A DNA stretch of 64,000 bases from CAIWHR01 sp963836265 (GCA_963836265.1 CAWIIO010000005.1:124001-188000); one strand, 5' to 3'; counted from the first letter of the stretch, positions 1-8,712 are shown. Program-made: numbers and translations. The notes: generated by a model not told the origin, from the letters alone.

Positions 1-19
1 CCGCGAAAGGATCCGTTTC

Positions 20-229
20 ATGACCGATCATGTCTACAAGCAGGTCGAGCTCACCGGCACTTCCGCCACCGGGATCGAGGACGCGGTGCAAAAGGCGATC
101 GCGAAGGCCGCGAAGACCATTCGCAACATTCACTGGTTCCAGGTCGTCGATACCCGCGGCCAGGTCGCCGACGGCAGGGTCGTGCGCTGGCAGGTGACGA
201 TCAAGGCCGGCTTCACGCTCGAGGATTGA
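20..229 (+). CDS. Dodecin family flavin-binding protein
   Basis: This 69-residue protein has the size and pattern of dodecins, small proteins that form hollow dodecamers and store or buffer flavins in the cytoplasm. It begins MTDHVYKQVELTGTS, has the central helix signature GIEDAVQKAIAKAAKTI, and carries NIHWFQVVDTRGQV with the Trp expected to stack on the flavin ring, followed by a closing beta-strand WQVTIKAGF. A purine-rich ribosome site (AAAGGA) lies just upstream of the ATG. The 3' end overlaps the antisense end of a broken Vgb-like gene by 17 bp. Family assignment is firm; the exact ligand is known only for the family. Confidence 0.93.
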   Translation: MTDHVYKQVELTGTSATGIEDAVQKAIAKAAKTIRNIHWFQVVDTRGQVADGRVVRWQVTIKAGFTLED

Positions 230-940
230 AATCGCCGCGATGACCGGCGCGACGCAGCCGGTCGCCGTCGACCTCGACGCGAAAGTCGTTGCCCGTGGTG
301 AGCCAGCGCCCGTACACCGTCCCCTCGCGCGCCCGAATCTTGAACTGCGACCCATCCCCAGCACCGGATCCATCCGCGCCACCTTCACGTAGACCGGCCG
401 CTTGTTCTGCTTCATCGCCGCCGTCGGCAGCGCCGTGCGCAGCACGCAGCGAATCCCGTCACTGTTCACATCCACCGCCGGCGGCCGCGGCCCGTTGGCG
501 GACGTGCAATCGATGTTCGCCTCCGGCGGCGCCCAGACGCCGTCGGCGTCGTAGATTCCCAGGGTACCGATCGCGTTAGCGAAGAGATCGCCGTCGACGT
601 CCGCAGCTTCGATCACGTACGTCTTGCCCGGCTCGACGCCGATCTCGAACCATTTCGCATCGGGATAGGGGGACCCAACGATTGCTCGAGCGAGGTCCCG
701 TCGGGGATAAGCAGTCTCGCCGACAGAGCTCCAGTCGTAATGCGTCCGATCTGGTCAGCATTCTTTTTCCGTGAACCAAAGGCTGCCATCGGGGCCCGTC
801 GTGATGCCATACAGGGTTGCATGCGCGGTGACGCTGAACTCGGTGACCACGCCGGCCGGGGTAATCCATCCGATGGAGCCCCACCAACATAGGAAGTGCG
901 GTGACCGCATGGCTGGCGCAGATGGAACGAATACATTCAA
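213..940 (-). pseudogene. Frameshifted C-terminal part of a streptogramin-lyase-like (Vgb) protein
   Basis: Reading the minus strand, one frame gives a Vgb beta-propeller repeat (ITPAGVVTEFSV, then YGITTGPDGSLWFTE). A second frame continues it with DQIGRITTGALSARLLIPDG, a third carries PDAKWFEIGVEPGKTYVIEA and IDCTSANGPRPP, and the first-type frame resumes with SQFKIRAREGTVYGRWLTTG before a TGA at about 213. At least three indels (near 757, 683 and 362) break the frame, and they are a mix of apparent gains and losses. No complete product can be made. The missing signal peptide and first repeat may be the fragment at 954-1181 on the opposite strand. Remnant of a secreted propeller protein is the reading; its original function is unknown. 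Confidence 0.7.
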
Positions 941-953
941 GGGAGGCCCGTCA

Positions 954-1181
954 ATGAGTCGTTTTCACCTCCGCGTCGGGTGCCTGCTCGCGTCACTTTG
1001 CCTGCTCACCGGCGGCGCAACGGCGCGAGTCATCACCGAGTTCGGCGCCGGGATCACCGCTGGGTCGGGACTTGGCCGCATCTGTCGGCTTTCGAGCTGG
1101 CCCCAGCGAGGGCGATCGTCACGGGTGAGGGCTTGCTCAGGTTTCTTCAGCGCGCACGCCCACGCCGTGCTCGCTGCCTAG
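954..1181 (+). pseudogene. Truncated N-terminus of a secreted Vgb-like protein
   Basis: A good ribosome site (GGGAGG at 941-946) precedes an ATG at 954. The product starts with a clear signal peptide (MSRFHLRVGCLLASLCLLTG, cleavage near ATA-RV), followed by VITEFGAGITAGSG, the typical opening of a streptogramin-lyase-like propeller. After about 40 codons the similarity stops and the reading frame degenerates to an Arg/Ser-rich tail that runs into the 3' end of the convergent 995-residue gene. It lies head-to-head with the other Vgb fragment, suggesting one ancestral gene split by an inversion. It is unlikely to make a functional protein. Confidence 0.55.
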
Positions 1182-4134
1182 CAACGACCGCAACCATTAG
1201 CAGCGAGAGCAGGGCCAGCGCCCATTCCGAGAGCGTCGGGATCGGCTGGCTCGATGCAAGTGCCGATACGCCGACACCGGTCATGGTGAGCGTCACGTCC
1301 GGGGCATTGCTCGAGAGCACGACACTCGTTGTCCGGGTGCCGAGCACCGACGGCGTGAACGTCACGTACAGGTTGCAGCTTGCCGCTGGCGCCAGCGTCT
1401 GTCCCGCGGCGCAGGTGTTGGCTCCCGACGCGTAGGCGAAATCGCCGGCGGCGAGCGCCGCGAACGGCGTCGCGAGCACGAGATTGCTGCCACCGGTATT
1501 GCCGATCGTCACCGTGCGTGGGGCGCTGGTCGTCGCGAGCATCTGATTGCCGAAGCTCGGAGGGGCCGTCAGGAGGGCGAGTACCGGCGCCGCCGCGTCA
1601 TCGTTGAGGATGATCCCAGTCGCCGTCGCGCTGCCCAGAGTGGCTCCTGTTGGCGCCGACAGCGTCATGATGATCGTCTCGTCCGGTTCGACTTGCGTGT
1701 CGCCGATCACGTTGACGGTGATGTTCTGCGTAGTGACTCCGGGCGCGAATGTCAGCGTTCCGGTGCCGGCCGTCGTATAGTCAACGCCGCTCGTGGCAGT
1801 TCCGCCCGTCGCCGCGTAGTTCACGGTAACCGTGCTCGCGCTCACGGGTGCCAGCGTCACCGCGAAGGTCATCGGCGTGGTGCCGCTGTTGCCCTCGACA
1901 ACCGACGCGGCGTTGGCAATAGAGACAACGGGTAGCGCCGCGGGGACACCGACCCCGGTCAGCGTAAGCGACGCTGCAGCCGCGTTGCTCGCGAGATCGA
2001 GAACGAGCGAACGCGTTCCGGTCGCTTGCGGCGTAAAGGTGAAATAGAGCTTGCACTGCGCGTTGGGGGCGAGCGTCTGCCCATCGGTGCAGGCTCCCGC
2101 GCCGCTTGCGAAGGCGAAGTCGTTGCCGGCCGGGATGGACGCGAACGGGCTCCCCAGCACCAGATCGCCAGCGCCGGTATTGATTACCGTGGCGGACAGG
2201 ATCGGGCTCGGCGTGCCCACGGTGCGGCTGCCGAAATCGAGCGGATTGGGCGAGGGCGTCAGCACGGGAATGCCGGACCCCGTGATGGTCAAGCTCAGAG
2301 TGGCGAACGCAAGCTTGCCGATCGGATCGGTGACCTTGATGAACTCCGGGAGTGTGATCGGCGTAGTCGGAATGCCGCTGATAATCCCGGTGGCAGCGTC
2401 CAGCGACAGACCGGCGGGCAGCGGCAGGGGCGGAATGTTGGACGAGATACTCCACGTCAGTGGATGTACCCCGGTGGCCATCAGCTGGAACGAATATGGC
2501 GTCCCGGTCACGCCATCCGGCAGCGCGGTCGTGGTGATCGCCAGCGGGACCACGGCATCGTCGTTGACGATGTCGATGGTGCCCGTAGCGGCGAAACTGA
2601 TCAAGGCGGCGTTGACCGGGTTGCTGATCACCACCGTAAATTGCTCGTCGTATTCGTAGATCGTATCGCCGACCACCTTGACGACGATATTCTTGGTGAT
2701 ATCACCCGGCGCGAAGGTCAGCGTGCCCGTGATGGGAATGTAATCGTTGTCGGCCGCGGTGGCGGTACCGTCAACCGTCGTGTAGTCGACCGTGACCGTC
2801 TGCGTGCTCGGCGCCGAAAGATTCACCGGGACCAGCGCATCGGTCGTGCCGCTATTGCCCTCGGTCACGTGGACGCCACCGGTGGAGCTTGAACCGGTCG
2901 CGGCGAAATCGACCCACACCTGCGGCGGCAACGCGGGAATCGACGCCGACCAGAACCGCGCCGTGCCATTTCCACGACCCGGCGTTCCCCAATAGGGGTA
3001 GCTGAATTGCGGCAGGTCGATCTTCGTGAAGCTGAACCCGGCGGCGGTGAAGGGCGCCTTGAGCACGATCAGCGGGTCGCCGGGGCCGGCGCCACCGCCA
3101 CCGGAAGGCACGGCGAGTTGCCCGTCCGCGCTGATGTCGACGTCCTCGAAACCGTCGTGAAAGCCCCCCGTGTCGAATTGCAGCGTCTCGACCGTCGAAG
3201 CGGCGCTGAAGGGAGCGGAGACGACGTAAACGCGCGGCAGTGCCGGCGCCGGCTTCTGGGCTTGTTCGACGACGAGCACCTTGCTGCCGTCCGGAGTAAA
3301 GGTCAGGCCATCGAGGCTTGCTCCGGCGATGTTGAGCACGTCCGGCACGCTAGCCGCGGAGAAGGGCGCGTGGAAGATCCGCAGGTCGGCGCCCAAGCCC
3401 GCAGCGGACACGGCGCGGGTCGCGACGAGCGTCGCATTGTCGGGCGAAAGCGCGATGGCGCCGGTCACCGGCCCGATCGGTGATGTCGGTACGCCGTTTG
3501 CACTCGGTATCGTGAATGCCACGGCGGTATAGGGAGGATCGACGACGGCAATTCCGGTCACGAGCGCAATGTAGGCGCGTCCGGTCGTGCCGTCGAACGC
3601 GATCGCCCGCGTTTGCGGGGTACTGGCCGCGCTTGGCAGCGCCAGCATCGTCACCGTGGCGGTGTGATCGAAGGGCGCCGGGATGACCCAGAGGGTGTCG
3701 AGGCTCGTCACCGCGAGCACATGCGTCCGGGCGGGATTGACCGCCAATGTGCCGTAACCGTCGTAGAACGTCGTGGGTGTCGGCTGCGGGAGAGCGAAAC
3801 TGTCGATGCGTGTCCCGGATGCCGTGTCGATGAGATCGATCCCGGTGAATCCACTTACGGGCATGTGCGTTGCAAGTGCGCGATTTGCGGCGACCAACGC
3901 CAGGCCATGCGGCGCCACCGGCGGAAAATCGAGCGGCATCACGTAGTTTCGGGGAGGGTTCGGGAGCCCCGCGCCCAGGTCCGGAATCACCACGACGGGC
4001 CTCGACGCTTGGTCGATCGCCGGCGTGACGACGAGCTCCTGTGCCGCCGGCGCCCCCGGTTGCAGGAGCGTGACGATGGCCGCGCACAGAACCCCGGCGA
4101 AATGGCGGAACGTGGATCTTTCACTGTGGCGCAT
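1147..4134 (-). CDS. Large secreted Calx-beta / choice-of-anchor-D protein with IPTL-CTERM tail
   Basis: This is a 995-residue exported protein. Residues 1-31 form a signal peptide. Residues ~35-410 look like a YVTN-type beta-propeller. They are followed by a Calx-beta domain (~417-515, VTEGNSGTT start), a putative-Ig (He_PIG) domain (~520-610), a choice-of-anchor-D domain (~615-725), a second Calx-beta (~733-840, VVEGNSGTTPMTF) and a second choice-of-anchor-D domain (~845-955). The C-terminus is a textbook IPTL-CTERM signal: IPTLSEWALALLSLL, one membrane helix, then Arg-rich RQRARRGRAR. That tail is known to be a sorting/anchoring signal in betaproteobacteria, so a surface or matrix role is likely. 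The upstream region has three 11-bp units (4161-4193) shared with the gene starting at 6381. Confidence 0.85.
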   Translation of the reverse strand: MRHSERSTFRHFAGVLCAAIVTLLQPGAPAAQELVVTPAIDQASRPVVVIPDLGAGLPNPPRNYVMPLDFPPVAPHGLALVAANRALATHMPVSGFTGIDLIDTASGTRIDSFALPQPTPTTFYDGYGTLAVNPARTHVLAVTSLDTLWVIPAPFDHTATVTMLALPSAASTPQTRAIAFDGTTGRAYIALVTGIAVVDPPYTAVAFTIPSANGVPTSPIGPVTGAIALSPDNATLVATRAVSAAGLGADLRIFHAPFSAASVPDVLNIAGASLDGLTFTPDGSKVLVVEQAQKPAPALPRVYVVSAPFSAASTVETLQFDTGGFHDGFEDVDISADGQLAVPSGGGGAGPGDPLIVLKAPFTAAGFSFTKIDLPQFSYPYWGTPGRGNGTARFWSASIPALPPQVWVDFAATGSSSTGGVHVTEGNSGTTDALVPVNLSAPSTQTVTVDYTTVDGTATAADNDYIPITGTLTFAPGDITKNIVVKVVGDTIYEYDEQFTVVISNPVNAALISFAATGTIDIVNDDAVVPLAITTTALPDGVTGTPYSFQLMATGVHPLTWSISSNIPPLPLPAGLSLDAATGIISGIPTTPITLPEFIKVTDPIGKLAFATLSLTITGSGIPVLTPSPNPLDFGSRTVGTPSPILSATVINTGAGDLVLGSPFASIPAGNDFAFASGAGACTDGQTLAPNAQCKLYFTFTPQATGTRSLVLDLASNAAAASLTLTGVGVPAALPVVSIANAASVVEGNSGTTPMTFAVTLAPVSASTVTVNYAATGGTATSGVDYTTAGTGTLTFAPGVTTQNITVNVIGDTQVEPDETIIMTLSAPTGATLGSATATGIILNDDAAAPVLALLTAPPSFGNQMLATTSAPRTVTIGNTGGSNLVLATPFAALAAGDFAYASGANTCAAGQTLAPAASCNLYVTFTPSVLGTRTTSVVLSSNAPDVTLTMTGVGVSALASSQPIPTLSEWALALLSLLMVAVVARQRARRGRAR

Positions 4135-4160
4135 GGCCCCTCCCCTCGGGTGTGTGGGTC

Positions 4161-4193
4161 AGTATGTAGACCGGTACCTGACGGATGCCTGAC
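4161..4193 (-). promoter_or_regulatory. Candidate SARP-type operator: 11-bp direct repeats
   Basis: On the minus strand this reads GTCAGGCATCC, GTCAGGTACCG, GTCTACATACT: three consecutive 11-bp units, the first two nearly identical and the third containing a -10-like CATACT. It ends 26 nt before the start codon at 4134. The same arrangement occurs at 6443-6475. Direct repeats spaced one helical turn apart next to the -10 are the known binding geometry of SARP regulators, and a SARP-like gene lies at 6525-8534. That this regulator binds here is inference. Confidence 0.5.
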
Positions 4194-4345
4194 CGATTGC
4201 AAAACCGGCTCCTTCGGACCGGACCAGCGAGGCGGCGAACCGTGCGGCGCGGCATGTCATCGAAGCGCGTGATTGAGGGCGCCCGCGGTACCGTCCTGCC
4301 GCCGCATCCGATGCGCAGCGATCCGGCGGGGACGCGACGGGCCGT

Positions 4346-4993
4346 TCAGCGACCCGGTGCCGCGCGCGCGAGCCACTTGCGGGCGCTGCGACCGGCATCT
4401 GCGCGGTTGTCCGCATGCATGGCGCGCAGGATCACCGACACGTGGCCCTTCACGGTGCGCACGCCGATGCCGAGCTCGGCCGCAATGGCCTTGTTCGGAC
4501 GTCCGCGCGCGATGAGCTCCAGCACGTCGTACTGGCGCGGCGTGAGATTGAGCCCGCCGGTCCGGCGTCGCGCGAACACGCTCCGATTCTTTTCGCCAGC
4601 CGGCGCCTGCGCCACGCCTCCGTTTTGCACGCAGACGCCGCCGGCGATCGCGAGCCGCAGTGCCGCGCCGAGGATCGCAGTCGGTGCCGACTTCGGCACG
4701 AGCGCGCTGACCCCGGCAGCCAGCCACCGCGCAGCGGCGGCGGCATCGTCATGCGCGGTCAACGCGATCATGAGCAGCTCCGGCTGGTCGTGCCGAAATG
4801 CGGAAAGCTCATCGGGCGCGAGCAGCGCGTCGTCGAACAGCGCGGCGTCGAGCGGCGGTGCACTGCGCAGTGCGATGCGTGCCGCCGCCCCGTCGGCGGC
4901 CTCGACGAATTCGCTGGCCGGGTCGACCTCGAGCGCCACGCGCTTCAGGCCTTCGCGCGTGAGCGCCTGGGCGTCGGCCAACAGAATGCGCAT
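4346..4993 (-). CDS. LuxR/NarL-type DNA-binding response regulator
   Basis: This 215-residue protein has an N-terminal receiver-like domain (MRILLADAQALTREGLKRVA) and a C-terminal LuxR helix-turn-helix (~140-200: LTPRQYDVLELIARGRPNKA, then VRTVKGHVSVILR). The receiver keeps a candidate phospho-acceptor Asp in ALFDD (residues 54-55) and a Lys in VPKSAP. It has only one acidic residue near position 7, where canonical receivers usually have two, so phosphorylation may be weak. The start at 4993 matches the family N-terminus; an in-frame extension to 5116 runs through a repeat-like sequence and is rejected. No cognate histidine kinase is adjacent. It lies between genes for secreted proteins; its targets are unknown. 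Confidence 0.85.
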   Translation of the reverse strand: MRILLADAQALTREGLKRVALEVDPASEFVEAADGAAARIALRSAPPLDAALFDDALLAPDELSAFRHDQPELLMIALTAHDDAAAAARWLAAGVSALVPKSAPTAILGAALRLAIAGGVCVQNGGVAQAPAGEKNRSVFARRRTGGLNLTPRQYDVLELIARGRPNKAIAAELGIGVRTVKGHVSVILRAMHADNRADAGRSARKWLARAAPGR

Positions 4994-5010
4994 GCGATTT
5001 CGTCCGTATC

Positions 5011-5037
5011 GTCGTTCCCGCGCAGGCGGAAATCCAT
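5011..5037. repeat. Short palindromic intergenic repeat (dRS3/REP-like)
   Basis: The segment GTCGTTCCCGCGCAGGCGG followed by AAATCCAT is an imperfect inverted repeat (TTCCCGC / GGCGGAA). It resembles the widespread 'ATTCCCGCG..GCGGGAATCCA' short repeats of beta- and gammaproteobacteria. It lies just upstream of the response regulator start. The rest of the 4994-5307 gap shows no gene or other structure I can support. Copy number cannot be judged from one window. Confidence 0.5.
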
Positions 5038-5307
5038 TCTCGTTTGACTGAAGGCGCTGGGTCCGCCCCGGCGTGGGGACGACCACCCGCGGAACTGCAG
5101 CGTCGCAATTTCGCAACGCTCACCGATCCGAAGACGAGTACCCAGCGCCGCTCCGTCGGCCCGCCCTACGGCGCTCGCAGCTGGCTTTCGGAGTCCGGCG
5201 GATCAACGAATGCGAAGCGGGTGCGCGCGATGAAGTGTCGACCACCGCGCCGCCCGCTTCGACGCACGTCAGCGAGAACCGGATCCCGCAGGCTGCCCGA
5301 TTTGAGA

Positions 5308-5790
5308 TCATTGGGTCGCGCGTGCGTCGTTCTTGATGATCGAGATCCGCGGCGTCAGTGGATTCACATGCAGCGTGATCCTCCCGCTCGGCGTGTCGAA
5401 CACTTCGGCCGTGGGCAGCGCGCGGCCGCTGGTCGGATCGGGAATCCAGCACGGCTCAATACCCGCCAGATTGCGGGGGATGGCTCCTCTCACCGGCGTG
5501 TAGTCGAGGAAGGCTGCCTGACCAGGCGCCAGCTTGACCGTTTGAATCGCCATGACGCTTCCAGACATGTCGTGGAACATGAGGTCGCCGTGGCATGGGC
5601 TGGGCGGCAAACCCCCCACGTCGTGCTCCCAGCAGACGACATTCAACCGCATGGTCTGATCGGGGTTGATGTTCACGATTCCGAAGGCCGGCGGGTCCGG
5701 CTGCGGGTTGAAAGCGCTTGCCGTACTCGACATGACGCCGAGCACGATGGCGCCGGCCGTCAATGCCGCTGCGACTGTCTTGATCTGCAT
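5308..5790 (-). CDS. Secreted hypothetical protein, tandem paralogue B
   Basis: This 160-residue protein has a signal peptide (MQIKTVAAALTAGAIVLGVM, cleavage near ASA-FN). The mature part contains FGIVNINPDQTMRLNVVCWE, SPCHGDLMFHD, IEPCWIPDPTSGRALPTAEV and ends PRISIIKNDARATQ. Three Cys residues are shared with the neighbouring paralogue. I do not recognise a named family; strand-rich beta structure in the periplasm or outside the cell is likely. It follows the paralogue at 5881-6381 on the same strand after 90 bp, without an obvious promoter between them, so the two are probably co-transcribed and arose by tandem duplication. Confidence 0.75.
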   Translation of the reverse strand: MQIKTVAAALTAGAIVLGVMSSTASAFNPQPDPPAFGIVNINPDQTMRLNVVCWEHDVGGLPPSPCHGDLMFHDMSGSVMAIQTVKLAPGQAAFLDYTPVRGAIPRNLAGIEPCWIPDPTSGRALPTAEVFDTPSGRITLHVNPLTPRISIIKNDARATQ

Positions 5791-5880
5791 TTGATGTCTC
5801 CGGATGTGTAGTGGATCAACGTGCCCGGCGCGTGGCGCACGTCATCGATAGCCGGGTCCCGCAATCTGCCTGAGGCAGGA

Positions 5881-6381
5881 TCATTGCGTCGCGCGTGCGT
5901 CGTTCTTGATGATCGAGATCCGCGGTGTCAGCGGATTCACATGCAGCGCGATCCTGCCGGTCGACGTGTCGAACACCTCGGCCGTGGGCAGCGCGCGGCC
6001 GCTGGTCGGGTCCGGAATCCAGCACGGGTCTAATCCGACCAGACGGCCGGGACTCGTCCCCCGCCCGTACGTGAAGTCGAGGAAGGTGGCCTGACCCGGC
6101 GCCAGCTTGACCGGTTGGATCGCCACGACGTTTCCGGCCATGTCGTGGAACATCAGGTCGCCGTGGCATGGACTCGGCGGAACACCATTCACGTCGTGCT
6201 CCCAGCAGACGACGTTCAACCGGATGGTCTGATCGGGGTTGATGCTGACGATGCCGAAGGCCGGCGCGTCCTCGCGCTCGGGCGGATCACTTGCAAAGGC
6301 TGTCCCGGCGGCACCGGCCGAGAGCACAAGCGCGAACGCGACGGGTACGAATTGGCGCAGGAGGGTGTGGCGTGATTCCAT
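5881..6381 (-). CDS. Secreted hypothetical protein, tandem paralogue A
   Basis: This 166-residue exported protein starts MESRHTLLRQFVPVAFALVL (signal peptide, cleavage near AFA-SD). It is closely similar along its whole mature length to the protein at 5308-5790, sharing VVCWEHDV, PPSPCHGDLMFHDM, CWIPDPTSGRALPTAEVFDT and the identical end ISIIKNDARATQ. The start at 6381 is chosen because it has an AGGGAG ribosome site and begins the signal peptide; a longer in-frame reading to 6741 is Arg-rich and runs antisense into the SARP gene. Upstream at 6443-6475 is the 11-bp repeat element shared with the 995-residue surface protein. Function is unknown. Confidence 0.75.
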   Translation of the reverse strand: MESRHTLLRQFVPVAFALVLSAGAAGTAFASDPPEREDAPAFGIVSINPDQTIRLNVVCWEHDVNGVPPSPCHGDLMFHDMAGNVVAIQPVKLAPGQATFLDFTYGRGTSPGRLVGLDPCWIPDPTSGRALPTAEVFDTSTGRIALHVNPLTPRISIIKNDARATQ

Positions 6382-6442
6382 GTCGATCTCCCTGGTTGGA
6401 TGGGGCCGGCTCCGGCGCGCATGACGGCGGGGCTCGCTGCGC

Positions 6443-6475
6443 AGTGTGCGGGCCGGTACCTGACCGATGCCTGAC
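6443..6475 (-). promoter_or_regulatory. Second copy of the SARP-type 11-bp direct-repeat element
   Basis: On the minus strand this reads GTCAGGCATCG, GTCAGGTACCG, GCCCGCACACT. The first two units match the element at 4161-4193 at 21 of 22 positions, and all three keep an 11-bp period. The third unit ends 61 nt before the start codon at 6381. The copy is only ~50 bp from the 3' end of the SARP-like gene. Regulation by that protein is inferred from geometry and proximity. Confidence 0.5.
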
Positions 6476-6524
6476 AGATTCCGAAACGCGGCGAAGGCCG
6501 GGCCCGCGGCCGGGTCTTGCGGCG

Positions 6525-8534
6525 CTAGCGACCGTAGATTGACTTGAACAGCGCTTCGGTCTCGGCCGAAGGTGGAATGCCGAGCTGGATCGACAGCATC
6601 TCGCGGCAGCGGCGGTAGACGCGGGCGGCTTCGGCGGGCTCGCCGCGCTCGAGGTGGCAATGCATCAGGCGACGGTAGAACTCCTCGGCGAGGCTGTCCT
6701 CGTCGAGCGCGCGTTCGTACAGCGCGATCGCGCGCGGCCACTCGCCGCGTTGTTCCCAGTGTCCGCCGGCATCGGCGAGCGATCGACGAAAGCGGTTCTG
6801 CCAGCGCTCGCGCGCGGCCAGCGTCCCGAGCGTCGGGTCCTCGGAGCCGAGGAACGGTCCCTTGTAGCGCGCAAGCAGGCGCGCGCCGATCGCCACGATC
6901 GTCGCGTCGTCGGGTCTTTCATGCAGCACGGCTTGCAGCGCCTCGACGTCGCGGTCGAACGCCCACACGTCGACCCACACCCGCGCATCGTCGAGACTCA
7001 CCTTGCTTTCCTCGATCCGAATGGCGTCGGGCTCGGCGATGAGCTTGCGCAGGCGCGAGATCGCCGTGTCGAGCGAAGCCGTAGCAGCGGCCGGCTCTGC
7101 GTCGGGCCACACGAGGTCGCAGAGCTTCTCCTTGGCCACACCGCGCCCGCCCAGCGCGATCAACAGTTTCAGGAGTTCGAGCGGTTTCTTCTGCGCTTTG
7201 CCCTCGATCGTCAGCGGCTCACCGCGGTGCTGCACGACGAAGCCGCCGAGCGCATGGACGCGAATAGGCCACGGCCACGACTCCGGTGCGTTGGCGGGCG
7301 GCGCGATGTTGCGCGATTCGATCAGATGGCGGACGAACTCGACCTCGATGCCCTGCTCCAAAGCCAGCACGCACAATTTCGCGCCGAACTCGGGAAAGCC
7401 GTCGAAGGTGTCGTAGAACTGGCGCTCGCGCATCGATGCCCACGCGGTCGCAAGCAGCGCGCGGCCCTCCGATTTGCCCTCGATCATCCCCTCGTACGCT
7501 TCGGTGAGCGCGATCATGTCGCGGATCTCGTCGACGTAATTGCCCGGCACCATGTCGGCTGCCTCCCGCATGAGCCGGCACGCCGTGGCGAAATCGTCGA
7601 TCAGGAGTCGTGCCTGCGCTTCGCTGACGATGTACACGGCGCGCGCCAACGGCGGGTACTCGAGCTCGACCGCGTAGCTCGAGGCGCGCGATGCGTGGAA
7701 TACCGCGCGATCGCCCTGTCCTTTCATCCGCGCGAGCTTCGTCTTCAGGAATTCGAGACGCAGCATATCGCCCAGGTGCGCAGGGTCCGCGACGGCCTCG
7801 GCGGCCGCGAGGGCGCGCTCGGCCGCGGCGACATTGCGCTCGGGCAGGCTGCGATCGACATCGATCACGGCGAGCCAGAACAGGATGTCGCGAAGCTTGT
7901 GGTCTTGGGCGAGCTGGCGGACCTGCTGTTCGGCCTGCTCCGCCTGTTGCGGCTCCTTCGCATAGCGGGCGATGCGCGCCCAGTAGACGAGCCAGTGGCC
8001 GAGGCGATGCGGCGTCAGCTCGCTGCGATCCACGCTCGGCCGCAGCAGGCTGTAGACGCGCTGCCCGAGCGCGCGCAGCTCGCGCGGCTCGCTGTAATAC
8101 ATGACCAGGCGGCCGGCGGCGAATCTCGCATTGACGTCGAGATCGAGCTCGAGCAGCGTCATGATGCGCTCGACACAGGGCGCGAGGAACGGATCGGCGG
8201 GGCCGAAGAAGATCAGGCCGGCGAGCAGTCCGGCGAGCGCGACCAGCTCGTCGTCAAGATCGCGCCACGCAAAGTTGCGATCGCGCGCGACAGCGAGCCG
8301 CGCGATGTGCTCGGGAAACCGGCGATAGTTGCTCCTGACCTGACCGGTGACGAGGAGCCCCGCGGACGCGAGCGCCGCGCCTCTCGCGTCCCCTCGGGCG
8401 AGGAAGCCCTCCAGCGCCGTGTTGAGGGTCTGCAGGGCCTTCTGTTCCCCGCGATGCGATTCGCCGAGACCCTGCCGATAACGCGCCTCGGGGTCGAGTC
8501 CGTCTGCGGGCGGTTTTCGGCGGGCGACGGACAT
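6525..8534 (-). CDS. SARP-like transcriptional regulator (TPR-type N-terminus, wHTH plus C-terminal BTAD)
   Basis: This is a 669-residue cytoplasmic regulator. The first ~420 residues are helical and TPR-like (e.g. ALASAGLLVTGQVRSNYRRF, RAVYIVSEAQARLLIDDFAT). Next is an OmpR/PhoB-type winged helix (~430-525: KPLELLKLLIALGGRGVAKE, LCDLVWPDAEPAAATASLDT, AISRLRKLI) and then a bacterial transcriptional activator domain (BTAD, ~530-669, including RALDEDSLAEEFYRRLMHCH and AAARVYRRCREMLS). In actinomycete SARPs the wHTH is N-terminal, so this is the reversed 'large SARP-like' layout. It ends close to the two secreted paralogues, and candidate operators lie at 6443-6475 and 4161-4193. No ligand or kinase input is evident. 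Confidence 0.85.
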   Translation of the reverse strand: MSVARRKPPADGLDPEARYRQGLGESHRGEQKALQTLNTALEGFLARGDARGAALASAGLLVTGQVRSNYRRFPEHIARLAVARDRNFAWRDLDDELVALAGLLAGLIFFGPADPFLAPCVERIMTLLELDLDVNARFAAGRLVMYYSEPRELRALGQRVYSLLRPSVDRSELTPHRLGHWLVYWARIARYAKEPQQAEQAEQQVRQLAQDHKLRDILFWLAVIDVDRSLPERNVAAAERALAAAEAVADPAHLGDMLRLEFLKTKLARMKGQGDRAVFHASRASSYAVELEYPPLARAVYIVSEAQARLLIDDFATACRLMREAADMVPGNYVDEIRDMIALTEAYEGMIEGKSEGRALLATAWASMRERQFYDTFDGFPEFGAKLCVLALEQGIEVEFVRHLIESRNIAPPANAPESWPWPIRVHALGGFVVQHRGEPLTIEGKAQKKPLELLKLLIALGGRGVAKEKLCDLVWPDAEPAAATASLDTAISRLRKLIAEPDAIRIEESKVSLDDARVWVDVWAFDRDVEALQAVLHERPDDATIVAIGARLLARYKGPFLGSEDPTLGTLAARERWQNRFRRSLADAGGHWEQRGEWPRAIALYERALDEDSLAEEFYRRLMHCHLERGEPAEAARVYRRCREMLSIQLGIPPSAETEALFKSIYGR

Positions 8535-8712
8535 GGATCAAGTCTAGCGCATGCCCATCGACGCCGCCGGCCCGTGCTGTCCGGCGCAACGGGTCGCGGC
8601 ATCGGCGATAATGGAGGGGTTGCACGAAGGCGTCGCCGCCGCAGCCGGTCGCGTCGATGAATCCCGCCGTGCCGATCGTCATGCCCCCTGCGATCCCCGC
8701 GCTGTCCTTCCG

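Noticed and set aside
289..579. Pro/Ser/Arg-rich plus-strand frame in the first kilobase
   Set aside because: Antisense to the frameshifted Vgb-like remnant, which explains the sequence better.
6654..8660. 668-codon open frame on the plus strand antisense to the SARP-like gene
   Set aside because: Arg/Ala/Leu-rich composition without domains; the minus-strand frame has clear wHTH and BTAD motifs. Typical GC-rich shadow.
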